Below the pieces are notes generated by a model. The model worked only from the letters and a program-made list of their open reading frames with translations, had not been told where the DNA came from and made no database searches. Positions 1 through 8,318 of a stretch of 64,000 nucleotides of DNA are shown one piece after another. The translations under genes and the position numbers were made by a program. Each line of letters begins with the position of its first letter. Positions within the stretch are counted from its first letter, which is position 1. Source of the stretch: Caldicellulosiruptor changbaiensis (GTDB taxonomy: Bacteria; Bacillota; Thermoanaerobacteria; Caldicellulosiruptorales; Caldicellulosiruptoraceae); NCBI RefSeq assembly GCF_003999255.1, contig NZ_CP034791.1, positions 62,001 to 126,000 on the forward strand. The letters run 5' to 3'.

Positions 1-57
1 TCAGCATCTGAACTCTTTGAGAAGATGTTGAAGCGAAAAGATGAGCTGAAAAGATAG
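1..57 (+). CDS. C-terminal tail of a gene cut by the window edge
   Basis: Only the last 18 codons are present, ending in TAG at 55-57. The residues are charged and helical (EKMLKRKDELKR). The frame is supported by the strong terminator that follows 45 bp later. The family cannot be named from so little sequence. Confidence 0.5.
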   Translation, partial: SASELFEKMLKRKDELKR

Positions 58-102
58 ATACAAAAATGAATTGATTTATCCGAAAAAAGCTTGAGGTAAA
101 GT

Positions 103-148
103 AAAAGCCACAAACAACTTTTAAAACAAAGTTGTCTGTGGCTTTTTT
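103..148 (+). terminator. Rho-independent terminator
   Basis: AAAAGCCACAAACAACTTT pairs with AAAGTTGTCTGTGGCTTTTTT across a short loop and ends in a T-run. It closes the gene whose tail occupies 1-57 and may also stop minus-strand transcripts of the array at 178-379. Confidence 0.85.
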
Positions 149-177
149 AATTTCCAAAGAGCAGACTGCTAATGCCC

Positions 178-379
178 GTTCACTCAATCTCAAAGGAGAG
201 GCTACAACCACCCTTTCATATCGCAATTCCCAGAGGGAAGGCTACAAACGATGGGCTGGTTTAGTAAAGAGGGTAGCTGCCATAGTTTCAATCCCCAAAG
301 GGGAGGCTACAAACAAAGCTGTTGCAGAACCTACTGCCACATATAACGTATTTCAATCCCCAAAGGGGAGGCTACAAAC
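178..379 (-). CRISPR. Decayed CRISPR array A, no leader
   Basis: Two good 30-bp repeats lie at 285-314 and 350-379 (GTTTCAATCCCCAAAGG...GGCTACAAAC, G-type centre). A degenerate copy is at 220-249 and a poorer one at about 178-208. The spacers 250-284 and 315-349 are both 35 bp. The 250-bp leader found beside the other arrays is absent to the right, so the array is probably not expressed or extended. In crRNA orientation (minus strand) the repeats end in ATTGAAAC or ATTGAAAT. Confidence 0.9.
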
Positions 380-489
380 ACGTAGATGGCTTGGGGAATC
401 TTACAAGGAACAAATGGTTAAGTTTTCAAGCTGCAGTAGGTTATTTCTATTATACCCCACAAACTCTTGAAAGTCAACACATACCAGAA

Positions 490-554
490 TTTACCTTTTG
501 CTGTCGACCCCCGGGGGTTTTTGGGGGGATTGCAGGTCGACAGCAATTGGTAAA
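490..554. repeat. 20-bp inverted repeat with G-rich loop
   Basis: The arms at 490-509 and 535-554 match at 18 of 20 positions and contain GCTGTCGACC / GGTCGACAGC. The 25-nt loop holds CCCCCGGGGG followed by T5 and G6, which is very GC-rich for this genome. GGTCGACAG also occurs in the distal block of the CRISPR leaders, so this may be a rearranged leader remnant of array A. The rest of 380-834 shows no supportable gene. Confidence 0.6.
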
Positions 555-834
555 TACAAAAGCCAAATTATGCCTTATATATCAAAGTACATACAACTAT
601 ATGGAATAAAATGAAAATACAAAAATACAATATACAGGAATAGATGCAATAATATTTCATTTCGCTCCTTTTTAATTTGAAACACATGCATCCTACAGAT
701 TTGGATAAGGATAAAAAAGAGAAAATTGCTGAAGAATAATGAATCCAAGCTCCAAAGAGGAATTAAATTTAGCATAAGATGGCGTAAACTTCAGAAAAAT
801 CAAAAACACAATAGAAATCTAACTGTAACCGTGT

Positions 835-840
835 TATAAT
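835..840 (+). promoter_or_regulatory. Probable -10 box (TATAAT) of the DUF234 ATPase gene
   Basis: A perfect TATAAT lies 73 bp before the start codon at 914. No clear -35 is visible at 17 bp. Transcription would begin at the edge of the tandem repeats that follow. Confidence 0.5.
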
Positions 841-850
841 ATTTATTGAC

Positions 851-910
851 TTCAAAGTTATTAACTTTAAAGTTAGTAACTCTGAAGTTAGTAATTTTAA
901 AGTAGGTGAT
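851..910 (+). repeat. Four tandem 15-bp repeats in the 5' leader of the ATPase gene
   Basis: Units at 851-865, 866-880, 881-895 and 896-910 follow the pattern TYTRAAGTTAGTAAY with few changes. They fill the space between the -10 box and the start codon. The last unit contains AGGTGAT, which serves as the ribosome binding site. The layout suggests an operator or an RNA-level control site for the gene at 914. Confidence 0.75.
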
Positions 911-913
911 TTT

Positions 914-2299
914 ATGTTTGTTGGAAGAAAGTATGAACTTGAAACATTAAATAGACTTTATAACGAAGACAAATTTCACTTTGTTGTTGTGTATGGAAGA
1001 AGACGTGTTGGAAAAACTACTCTGCTTACTAAGTTTTGTAAAAATAAGCCCTCAATATTCTTTGTTGCTGAGGAATACAATGATAAAATTAACCTTGAAT
1101 CTTTTTCAGATAAGGTACTCTCTTATTTTAACCTTAGTGGGTTGATAAGCCAATTTGAATCATGGGAGAAGGCATTCATATTTTTGGCACAGCAAGCAAA
1201 GGATAAAAGATTAGTTGTCGTAATAGATGAATTCCCCTATATAGTTAATTCAAACAAAAGCATCCCGTCACTTCTGCAAAATTTGATAGACCATCACTTA
1301 AAAAAAACCAAACTCTTTTTGATCATCTGTGGATCTTCTGTAAGTTTCATTGAAAAGGAAGTTTTAAGCTATAAAAGTCCTTTGTATGGACGAAGAACAG
1401 CTCAGCTAATAGTAGAACCATTTGATTTTTTTGAAAGTAGAGAGTTTTTTCCCAATTATAGTTTTGAAGATCAGGTCATTGCTTATGGGGTTTTGGGAGG
1501 AATTCCTCAATACTTGAGTATCTTTGACAGCACAAAAGATATATACGAAAATATCAAGACAAAGATATTGGACAAGTCATCCTACCTTTACGAAGAACCA
1601 AAACTGCTTTTAAGACAGGAAGTAAGAGAGCCTGCTTTGTATAATTCGATAATAGAAGCAATAGCAACAGGCAACAGCAAATTAAGTGAGATAGCTGCAA
1701 AAGTGGGAACTGACATTGATAAATGTGCAAAATATATTTCTGTACTCATAGATTTAAAAATTCTTGAGAAGGTAACTCCTCTAAAGTTAGAAGCAAAAAG
1801 CAGAAAAAGTATCTACAAAATCAAGGATAATTTCTTTAGATTCTGGTATCGATTTGTTTTTACCAACAAGACTTTAATTGAACAGGGATTGATTGATGAA
1901 GTTATCCAGAATAAAATCAAACCTTTCATGAATGAGTTTATTGGAGAGGTTTATGAACAGATATGTATGGATTACCTTAAGATTTTAAACAGGGAAAAAA
2001 GATTGCCTTTCATTTTTGAAAATATAGGTAAATGGTGGGGGAATAATCCCTACAAAAAGCGTGAAGAAGAAATTGATATAGTAGCATTCAATCAAGATAA
2101 TATACTATTTGGTGAATGCAAGTGGAGAAACCAAAAGGTTGACATGTCTGTTTTAAATAACCTGATAGAAAAGAGTATGATTTTCAACTACTGTAAGAAA
2201 TTTTATGTTTTATTTTCAAAAAGTGGTTTTACAGATGAGGTAATAAGTTTTGCCAAACAAAATCCTCATGTATTGTTAATTAGTGAATTTGAGGTTTAA
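914..2299 (+). CDS. AAA+ ATPase with C-terminal DUF234 nuclease-like domain
   Basis: This 461-residue protein belongs to the family of AAA+ ATPases common in archaea and thermophilic bacteria. The N-terminal half has FVGRKYE (residues 2-8), a P-loop GRRRVGKTT (about 28-36) and a Walker B LVVVIDEFPY near residue 100. A winged-helix-like segment follows, and the C-terminal DUF234 region carries EEIDIVAF and GECKW, a spacing typical of a PD-(D/E)XK nuclease fold. The family's role is unknown; genome-defence or mobile-element functions have been suggested. The ATG at 914 has its SD inside the last tandem repeat. A fragment of a related gene lies at 26888-26986. Confidence 0.88.
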   Translation: MFVGRKYELETLNRLYNEDKFHFVVVYGRRRVGKTTLLTKFCKNKPSIFFVAEEYNDKINLESFSDKVLSYFNLSGLISQFESWEKAFIFLAQQAKDKRLVVVIDEFPYIVNSNKSIPSLLQNLIDHHLKKTKLFLIICGSSVSFIEKEVLSYKSPLYGRRTAQLIVEPFDFFESREFFPNYSFEDQVIAYGVLGGIPQYLSIFDSTKDIYENIKTKILDKSSYLYEEPKLLLRQEVREPALYNSIIEAIATGNSKLSEIAAKVGTDIDKCAKYISVLIDLKILEKVTPLKLEAKSRKSIYKIKDNFFRFWYRFVFTNKTLIEQGLIDEVIQNKIKPFMNEFIGEVYEQICMDYLKILNREKRLPFIFENIGKWWGNNPYKKREEEIDIVAFNQDNILFGECKWRNQKVDMSVLNNLIEKSMIFNYCKKFYVLFSKSGFTDEVISFAKQNPHVLLISEFEV

Positions 2300-2325
2300 A
2301 ACAAAAAGACTTGTAATTTTGTTTT

Positions 2326-2346
2326 TCGCATATTTTTTGAACTTTT
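2326..2346 (+). promoter_or_regulatory. 21-bp motif shared with the csx20 upstream region
   Basis: TCGCATATTTTTTG followed by A-ACTTTT recurs at 41591-41611 with a single difference, at a comparable distance before the next gene (about 110 bp here). A weaker version lies at 10112-10132. This suggests a common regulatory or promoter element of CRISPR-accessory genes. Confidence 0.45.
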
Positions 2347-2456
2347 CAACTACCAAAAAAGGTTATAAAATAAACGCTGGAATGATTTAACTTACAAAGA
2401 GACAGAAAAATTTGCCTACTCTAAAAAAATTGTAGAGAAAAAAGGGGGAGTGCAAA

Positions 2457-3002
2457 ATGGGAACAGTTACCTGTTCTGTGCTTGTAGGCACATCTCACCA
2501 GAACCACAGTGGAATTATTCCTGAGTATATCTTGAATCTTTGGGAAAATGATAAACCTGCATGGGTGCTAAGAAAAATTTCACAGCGGAACGACTTTGAA
2601 GACGACAAAAAGAATACCACAGACAGCACAATTGTCTGGATTCCCACTCTTGAGAACATGTTTGAGGATGCACTTTTGATGATAGGGATATACGTTATTA
2701 GAGATAAAAAGTTGGTTGAGCTTGCAGAAAAGTATTTTAAGAAAGACTTGAGCAAGAAGCTTATGCTTTATGGTGATATAGACCAAGAAAACTTAAAAAA
2801 ACTTTATGAAACTTGTAGAAAAATAACGGCAAATTATAAGATTGTTGTAAGTATCCTGGATTATTCTTCAATTACAAAAGAGAAGCTAAGATGCTTGCAA
2901 GATTATTCGATGGATGTTGAGATTTTAAAAACCATTTATAAAAGAGAGTTCAGTGTCTGGGCTAATAGACAAGAAATAAGAGGAAGTCTTGAAGAACTGT
3001 AA
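2457..3002 (+). CDS. Uncharacterised protein upstream of the csm operon
   Basis: I do not recognise this 181-residue protein. The N-terminus TVTCSVLVGTSHQNH looks like a beta strand followed by a His-rich loop. The remainder is charged and mixed alpha/beta, with no membrane segment or signal peptide. It starts at ATG 2457 after a strong GGGGGAG and is followed 31 bp later by another unknown gene, then by csm1. It shares an upstream motif with csx20, so a CRISPR-linked role is possible, but that is inference from position. Confidence 0.75.
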   Translation: MGTVTCSVLVGTSHQNHSGIIPEYILNLWENDKPAWVLRKISQRNDFEDDKKNTTDSTIVWIPTLENMFEDALLMIGIYVIRDKKLVELAEKYFKKDLSKKLMLYGDIDQENLKKLYETCRKITANYKIVVSILDYSSITKEKLRCLQDYSMDVEILKTIYKREFSVWANRQEIRGSLEEL

Positions 3003-3033
3003 CGAGCAATTTCTAAAGAAAGGAGAATAAAAC

Positions 3034-3384
3034 ATGATATGGGACCCTCATTTAGAAAACTATCTTTCACAAGCCTCAGAAGTAGAAAAAGTAGAAATTA
3101 CTGAGCAAATAGAAGGGATTTTCCTGCAAGCAAAAGAAGAGAACCTGCCGTTTATAAACTATCCTTTCAGGCTTATTGGCAGAGATAAAGCAACAGGTGA
3201 GATATTGTTTTCTGTGAACTTCGAAAAATCCTTTATGGGCTTCGCGTTTATTGGTGCACATGTAAAAAATGCCCATATCAATTTTGGCACAGCAAATGGA
3301 ATATCCGATTATAATGATTTCAAGAAAAAAGCTCTTGATTGTGCAAGGATAATTATTAAAGATAATTTGTTTGAACTTAAGTAA
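3034..3384 (+). CDS. Small uncharacterised protein before csm1
   Basis: This 116-residue soluble protein starts at ATG 3034 behind AAAGGAG and probably forms an operon with the gene at 2457. The sequence alternates strand and helix (PFRLIGRDKATGEILFSVNF, FGTANGISDYNDFKKKALDC) and shows no motif I can name. A separate -10 box before csm1 means the csm operon need not depend on this transcript. Confidence 0.7.
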   Translation: MIWDPHLENYLSQASEVEKVEITEQIEGIFLQAKEENLPFINYPFRLIGRDKATGEILFSVNFEKSFMGFAFIGAHVKNAHINFGTANGISDYNDFKKKALDCARIIIKDNLFELK

Positions 3385-3425
3385 AGTTTTTGCCTGTAAA
3401 TCTTTTCTTCAAAGATATTTTGTTG

Positions 3426-3431
3426 TATAAT
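3426..3431 (+). promoter_or_regulatory. Probable -10 box of the csm operon
   Basis: TATAAT lies 67 bp before the csm1 start at 3499 in the 114-bp gap after the preceding gene. The -35 region is T-rich and not canonical. Confidence 0.45.
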
Positions 3432-3498
3432 GGTATAAAGTGTATTGTTATTACTGAATCTGTCGAATACACAACAAAAAAGAAGGTGGGCAAGAAAG

Positions 3499-5982
3499 AT
3501 GATTTTTTACAATGCTCATCAAAGAGAAGAAGATAAATACTTTGACTATACTCTTTTTCTTGGCGCAATCTTGCATGATATAGGCAAATTTTATATGAGA
3601 ACAGAAGAGAGTGAGGCTAAAAAGAACATCTCAAAAGAATATGAAGTGTTTTACAGGGAAGAAGGAAAGCGTGCTCCACGTCATCAGGAATGGAGTGCGT
3701 TTTTTGTCGAACATTTTTTGCCAGAAAGTTTAAAAACGGTCACATCTCTTGTTTTGTATCATCACAGGCCATCTTCATACCAGCAGCTTTTGATAAGCGT
3801 TGCTGACAAGATTTCGGCAAAAGTTGACAGAAAAGACTTAAGCGACGAAGAAGCAGCAGATGACAAGTCAAAGTACTTGATCTCTGTTTTGTCCCAAATA
3901 AGCCTTGATGAAAAAAAGGGAAATACGAAAACTCCTTATTATAAGCTTCTGAAAAAAAGGTATGAAGTTGAACCACCTTCTAGTAGTTTCAATACAAATG
4001 CAAAAGAGGACTATCAAAGCCTATGGGCAGAGTTTTCAAAAAAAATAAATACTTTGAAAAATGGCTTTGGAAGCTCATTTGACTTAGAAGATTTTGCAAC
4101 TGCCATTTACAACTTGCTTAGAATTTACACATACAACATTCCATCTGCTTTTTACTATTCGCAGCCTGACATATCCCTTTGGGCGCACAGCAAATCAACT
4201 GCTGCAATTGCATTTTGTCTGGACAGGCAGCTGAAAAAAGAGTTTTCCCAGGAAAATGAAAGAGTAAGAGTTTTGGAGGCAATCAACACAAAGCTTTTGC
4301 CTGGGAATGAATCTGCGATAAAAAAGGGTGACTATCCGTACTTTTGCCTTGTGAAAGGCGATGTTTCCGGAATTCAGGAATTTGTTTTTGACACAAAGAT
4401 GGACGGAGCTTTGAAGGCTCTCAAGGCAAAGTCATTTTACATCTCATTTTTGCTTGACACCATTGCAAGATACATCCTCAAAGAAGAAAAAATGCCAATC
4501 TGCAACCTCATATACAACGGTGGAGGGCACTTTTACCTTCTGATGCCGGGGTATTTTATGAGGAAACTTTCGCAATATCAGCAAAAAATCGACAAAATTC
4601 TCTTTTCTGCACACAGAGGGGCTCTGAGTGTGCTTTTAGAGGCTGCAGAGGTTGATTTGTACGATTTTGCACACAACTTTGGCGACTGTTTTGATAGAGT
4701 TTCAAGAAATATTCAGAAAAAGAAGGCTTGCAAGTTCAAGAATGTGCTGGAAGAAACGAAAATGGAATTTTTCGAGCCATGGGAAGATTATGAACAAAAG
4801 TGTCCTCACTGTGGAAGAAAGATAGAACCAAAGGAAGATAATCCAGATTTTTGTAGTTTTTGCGAAAGCTTTGTTCAGCTTGGCGATGAGCTTATGAAAA
4901 GTTTGTTCATTATTGATTCATGGGGAAAAGAAAAAGAGTTTTCAGAATTTTCTGATATTCACAATGTACTTAAAGCTTTTGGTAGATACGTTCAATTTTC
5001 CAATCACTATGAAAGCGTTGCAAACACGCTGATTTTGGACAGAAGCAGGATAGAAGATTTGCAGAGAAAGCAAATGAAAATTGAAAAAGGGCAAAAAGGG
5101 CCAAAGTCAGAGTTTGAGAGCGAGTTTTATGAAGACCTTGACATCTCAACCCATGTACCGTTCAAAAATGAAGATGAAAACGTGCTAATGCTCATAGATG
5201 ACATAGCAGAGTCAGCAAAAGGAATTAAAACATGGGGCATTGTTAGAGGAGATGTTGACAATCTTGGAAGTATTTTTAGAAGTGGTCTTGGGGAAGACAA
5301 TTCAATTTCAAGAGTGATGACGCTGTCAGAAGAGTTTTCGCTATTCTTTGGTTACTACTTCAACAAGCTAATAAAAAAGCAGAATGGGAATATCATAGTC
5401 ATCTATGCAGGTGGGGATGACTTTTGCATACTTGGCCAGTGGGATGTTCTTCCACAGACAGCGCATAAGATTTACACAGAATTCAGAAGCTTTTCTTGTT
5501 GGAACTCTGATGTCACTCTTTCGATGGGCTTTGAAATAGCGCCAGATAAAAAGTATCCAATTTACAGGGTTGCAATGGTATGTGGCGATCACTTAGAGCA
5601 GGCAAAAGAGTATGAAAGGAAAGATGGTAAGAAAAAGGACTGTTTTGCATTTGGTGCAAATTTTGTTGGCTGGGAAGAGTTTGAAGATTTGAAAAAGCTC
5701 AAAGAATCGATTGCTGACCTTGTTGGGAACAAGAACGTCTCAAAAGCGCTTATAAACGGCATCTATGCCGTTTGCAGTCTTAAAAAGATGGCAGATGACC
5801 AAAGAGAACTTTTCAAGGCATGGCGATTTGTGTATTTCATGGCAAGGCTGAAGGAGAGGTATTCTAAATGTTCAACCGAACTTGAAAGTGTTTTAAACAA
5901 AATCATTGATGAAAAGACAAATACTCTTTACAAACACTCTTACTTGGCAGCGCGCTGGGCTGAACTTGAGCTGAGAAGATAA
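3499..5982 (+). CDS. csm1: Cas10/Csm1, large subunit of the type III-A complex
   Basis: Csm1 carries the single-stranded DNase (HD) and cyclic-oligoadenylate synthase (Palm) activities of the Csm effector. An HD motif LHDIGKF starts at residue 25, a four-Cys zinc site CPHCG...CSFC sits near residues 435-457, and the intact cyclase motif GGDD is at about 638-641. Length is 827 residues, normal for the family. I place the start at ATG 3499 (MIFYNAHQ) because GAAGGTGG lies 9 bp upstream; an in-frame ATG at 3445 lacks an SD. Both HD and GGDD being intact implies DNA cleavage and second-messenger signalling, consistent with the csx1 gene at 31 kb. Confidence 0.96.
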   Translation: MIFYNAHQREEDKYFDYTLFLGAILHDIGKFYMRTEESEAKKNISKEYEVFYREEGKRAPRHQEWSAFFVEHFLPESLKTVTSLVLYHHRPSSYQQLLISVADKISAKVDRKDLSDEEAADDKSKYLISVLSQISLDEKKGNTKTPYYKLLKKRYEVEPPSSSFNTNAKEDYQSLWAEFSKKINTLKNGFGSSFDLEDFATAIYNLLRIYTYNIPSAFYYSQPDISLWAHSKSTAAIAFCLDRQLKKEFSQENERVRVLEAINTKLLPGNESAIKKGDYPYFCLVKGDVSGIQEFVFDTKMDGALKALKAKSFYISFLLDTIARYILKEEKMPICNLIYNGGGHFYLLMPGYFMRKLSQYQQKIDKILFSAHRGALSVLLEAAEVDLYDFAHNFGDCFDRVSRNIQKKKACKFKNVLEETKMEFFEPWEDYEQKCPHCGRKIEPKEDNPDFCSFCESFVQLGDELMKSLFIIDSWGKEKEFSEFSDIHNVLKAFGRYVQFSNHYESVANTLILDRSRIEDLQRKQMKIEKGQKGPKSEFESEFYEDLDISTHVPFKNEDENVLMLIDDIAESAKGIKTWGIVRGDVDNLGSIFRSGLGEDNSISRVMTLSEEFSLFFGYYFNKLIKKQNGNIIVIYAGGDDFCILGQWDVLPQTAHKIYTEFRSFSCWNSDVTLSMGFEIAPDKKYPIYRVAMVCGDHLEQAKEYERKDGKKKDCFAFGANFVGWEEFEDLKKLKESIADLVGNKNVSKALINGIYAVCSLKKMADDQRELFKAWRFVYFMARLKERYSKCSTELESVLNKIIDEKTNTLYKHSYLAARWAELELRR

Positions 5983-6007
5983 AAATTAATTTTGGGGAGA
6001 GGGTGAA

Positions 6008-6424
6008 GTGGTTATGCCAGCACAGGGTGGTAACAATGCATTGGCTTTGAAAGATGATATTTTGAGCAAGATTGAAACTGCTATTGACCCCGAAAAAGAC
6101 AAAGATGGCAAGGCTTTTTCAGATGTTGCTGAAAAGACAGGTCAACTTTTAAAGGAGTCAGGCGTCACCATTACTCAGATCAGAAAGTTGTTTACTGAGG
6201 TAAAAAGACTTTCTCCAGAAGATGACAATTACAAATACAAATTGAAGCTTTTGAAAGCAAAGCTTGCGTACACCGCAGGTAGATTTAAAAAAATGAAACA
6301 TTTTCAGGAAATAATCGACAAGGCTCTTCCTGTTGCAGAAAAGAGCCCAGAGGCTCTAAACAGGTTCAAAGACTTTTTTGAAGCAGCTGTTGCATATCAC
6401 AAATACTTTGGTGGCGACCAATAA
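6008..6424 (+). CDS. csm2: Csm2, small subunit of the type III-A complex
   Basis: This small helical protein (136-138 residues) sits between csm1 and csm3, exactly where Csm2 belongs. Csm2 forms the inner filament along the crRNA-target duplex. The C-terminal KLKLLKAKLAYTAGR and the ending FFEAAVAYHKYF are characteristic of the family. The start is either GTG 6008 or ATG 6014; the long purine-rich stretch GGGGAGAGGGTG fits either. The gap to csm1 is 25 bp. Confidence 0.92.
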   Translation: MVMPAQGGNNALALKDDILSKIETAIDPEKDKDGKAFSDVAEKTGQLLKESGVTITQIRKLFTEVKRLSPEDDNYKYKLKLLKAKLAYTAGRFKKMKHFQEIIDKALPVAEKSPEALNRFKDFFEAAVAYHKYFGGDQ

Positions 6425-6451
6425 CAAATCTCAAAAGGGGGATAGTTTGCC

Positions 6452-7264
6452 ATGGATGTAATCTTAAAAGGAAAATACATTATAAAGTGCAAGATCAAAG
6501 CTGTAACAGGTCTTCACATTGGTGAGGGCAACAACAGCATTGAGATAGGCGGAATTGACAATGCAGTTGTGAAAGATGCAGAAGGCAAGCCTTACATTCC
6601 AGGTTCTTCTCTCAAGGGTAAGATGAGATCTCTTATGGAGTTTGCAGAGGGCAAAGTAAAAGATGATCTGATGGTTGTAGCAGTTAAGAAAGGTGACAAA
6701 CCAGAGATATGCATTCACATGTGCGATGACAAAGAATGTCCAGTTTGTGGACTTTTTGGTCGAAACCATGGTAAGCATGTTACCAAAAAAGAATTTTTGA
6801 AAGATCCTAAGGCAGAAGGAAGAGATTTTTCTGACGCAGTCATCCCCACGAGGCTCATTGTTCGCGATGCAAAGCTGATAGAAAGCTCTATCACAGATGA
6901 GATGAAAGAGAACCTTGACCTTGAGTGGACAGAAGTAAAGTTTGAGAACAACATAGACAGAATAACCTCAAAGGCAAATCCAAGACAGAGCGAAAGAGTC
7001 CCTGCAGGCGCTGAATTTTCAGCAGAGTTTGTTGTCAACAGGTACGAGGTTGACGGAAGCGATGATGGTGAGAAGTACTTAAGTAAGTTCATCAAAGCAA
7101 TGAAGCTTTTAGAAGATGATTACTTGGGAGGTCAAGGTTCAAGAGGAAACGGTAAAGTTAAGTTTGTGGATATAGAAATATTTTACAAAGATTCAAGCGA
7201 CTATGAAAAAGACAGTAACGACCTAAAACCAATTGCAACTGCACCGAGCCTGGACCAGCTTTAA
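6452..7264 (+). CDS. csm3: Csm3, backbone RAMP subunit and target-RNA ribonuclease
   Basis: Csm3 polymerises along the crRNA and cuts the bound target RNA every 6 nt. The protein has 270 residues. GLHIGEGNNSIEIGGIDN contains the conserved catalytic Asp at residue 36, and YIPGSSLKGKMRS and the glycine-rich GGQGSRGNGK are RAMP motifs. Cysteines in CDDKECPVCG look like the zinc knuckle of the family. The start is ATG 6452 behind AAAAGGGGGAT. The intact Asp predicts active RNA slicing. Confidence 0.96.
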   Translation: MDVILKGKYIIKCKIKAVTGLHIGEGNNSIEIGGIDNAVVKDAEGKPYIPGSSLKGKMRSLMEFAEGKVKDDLMVVAVKKGDKPEICIHMCDDKECPVCGLFGRNHGKHVTKKEFLKDPKAEGRDFSDAVIPTRLIVRDAKLIESSITDEMKENLDLEWTEVKFENNIDRITSKANPRQSERVPAGAEFSAEFVVNRYEVDGSDDGEKYLSKFIKAMKLLEDDYLGGQGSRGNGKVKFVDIEIFYKDSSDYEKDSNDLKPIATAPSLDQL

Positions 7265-7307
7265 ACTTGCAACAAAGTAGAATTTGTTATTTAAAAAGGT
7301 GATAAAG

Positions 7308-8318
7308 ATGGGCAAAGGCAAATTGTACAGGGTATTAATGCACTTTACCACACCTCTTCACATCGGCGAAAAGGAAAAGATATACAATATAACCCAGACG
7401 TTTGCGCATTCAGACATGCTGATGTCGGGGATAATAAACGCATATTCACTATTGTACGGCAACAGTAGTACAAACCAGCTGGTGGAGAGTTTTTTGCAGA
7501 AAAGTCTGCCTTTTGAGATTTCTTCTACGATGCCATATGTCGGCAATGAATTTTTTGTACCAAAACCGATTGGGTTGCACCTTCATCTTTACAAGGATAG
7601 AGGCATAATTGAGGTTGAAAAGGACAAGGAAATCAAAAAGGTGAAATTCATAAGAGAAAAAGATTTGCTCAGCAATTTCCCAGGAAAATACAGAGTAGCA
7701 GGGAGCTTCTTGCAGCCCAAAGATATGCTTCACAAATTTGGTGATAGCGAAAAAGCACCATCCTTGGGAAAAATTAAAGAAAGGGCAAGGGTTTCAATAG
7801 ACAGGCTAAGTTCTTCCTCAAACATATACTATTTTTCTCACTTTGAGTTCAAAGACAATGCGGGACTGTGGTTTTATCTCAGAATAAACGACCAGAGCTT
7901 GGAAGACAAGGTCAAAGCAGCAATAAGACTTTTGGGCGATGAAGGACTTGGCGGCGATAGAACCTGCGGGCTTGGCAGCTTTAAAGTTAACTTTGAAGAA
8001 TGTAGCATGCCAGAAGAAAATGACAGGACAAAATATTACATGAGTCTGTCACTTGTAAATCCTCAAAGTGAAGATGAGATAAAAAGTGCGCTGTATTATG
8101 AAATTTTGACGCGAAGCGGCTACATCTACTCAAAGGCAGGGCTTGGCATAAAGAGAAAAGCTGTACGAGCATTTGCAGAAGGGACTGTATTTTCAGGAAA
8201 AGTTTGCGGCAGGGTGGTTGATGTAACACCTCAGAACTTTTCTCAGCACAGGGTATATTGTTTTGGGCTTGCGTTTTTGGTTCCCCTGCCGGAAGGGGTG
8301 ATGATGATTGGCAACTGA
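7308..8318 (+). CDS. csm4: Csm4, RAMP subunit that holds the crRNA 5' tag
   Basis: This is the Cas5-like subunit of the Csm complex that caps the 5' handle and contacts Cas10. TTPLHIGE near the N-terminus and GDEGLGGDRTCGLGSF near residue 225 (glycine-rich RAMP loop) support the call. Length is 336 residues from ATG 7308, chosen because AAAAAGGTGAT lies just upstream; the in-frame start at 7284 has no SD. The 3' end overlaps csm5 by 11 bp, indicating translational coupling. Confidence 0.94.
   Translation: MGKGKLYRVLMHFTTPLHIGEKEKIYNITQTFAHSDMLMSGIINAYSLLYGNSSTNQLVESFLQKSLPFEISSTMPYVGNEFFVPKPIGLHLHLYKDRGIIEVEKDKEIKKVKFIREKDLLSNFPGKYRVAGSFLQPKDMLHKFGDSEKAPSLGKIKERARVSIDRLSSSSNIYYFSHFEFKDNAGLWFYLRINDQSLEDKVKAAIRLLGDEGLGGDRTCGLGSFKVNFEECSMPEENDRTKYYMSLSLVNPQSEDEIKSALYYEILTRSGYIYSKAGLGIKRKAVRAFAEGTVFSGKVCGRVVDVTPQNFSQHRVYCFGLAFLVPLPEGVMMIGN

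Noticed and set aside
132-609. Plus-strand reading frames across array A
   Set aside because: They translate CRISPR repeats (PKGRLQT, NPQRGGYK and similar) and have no SD. The same applies to frames across the other arrays, for example 28460-28681 and 30151-30730.
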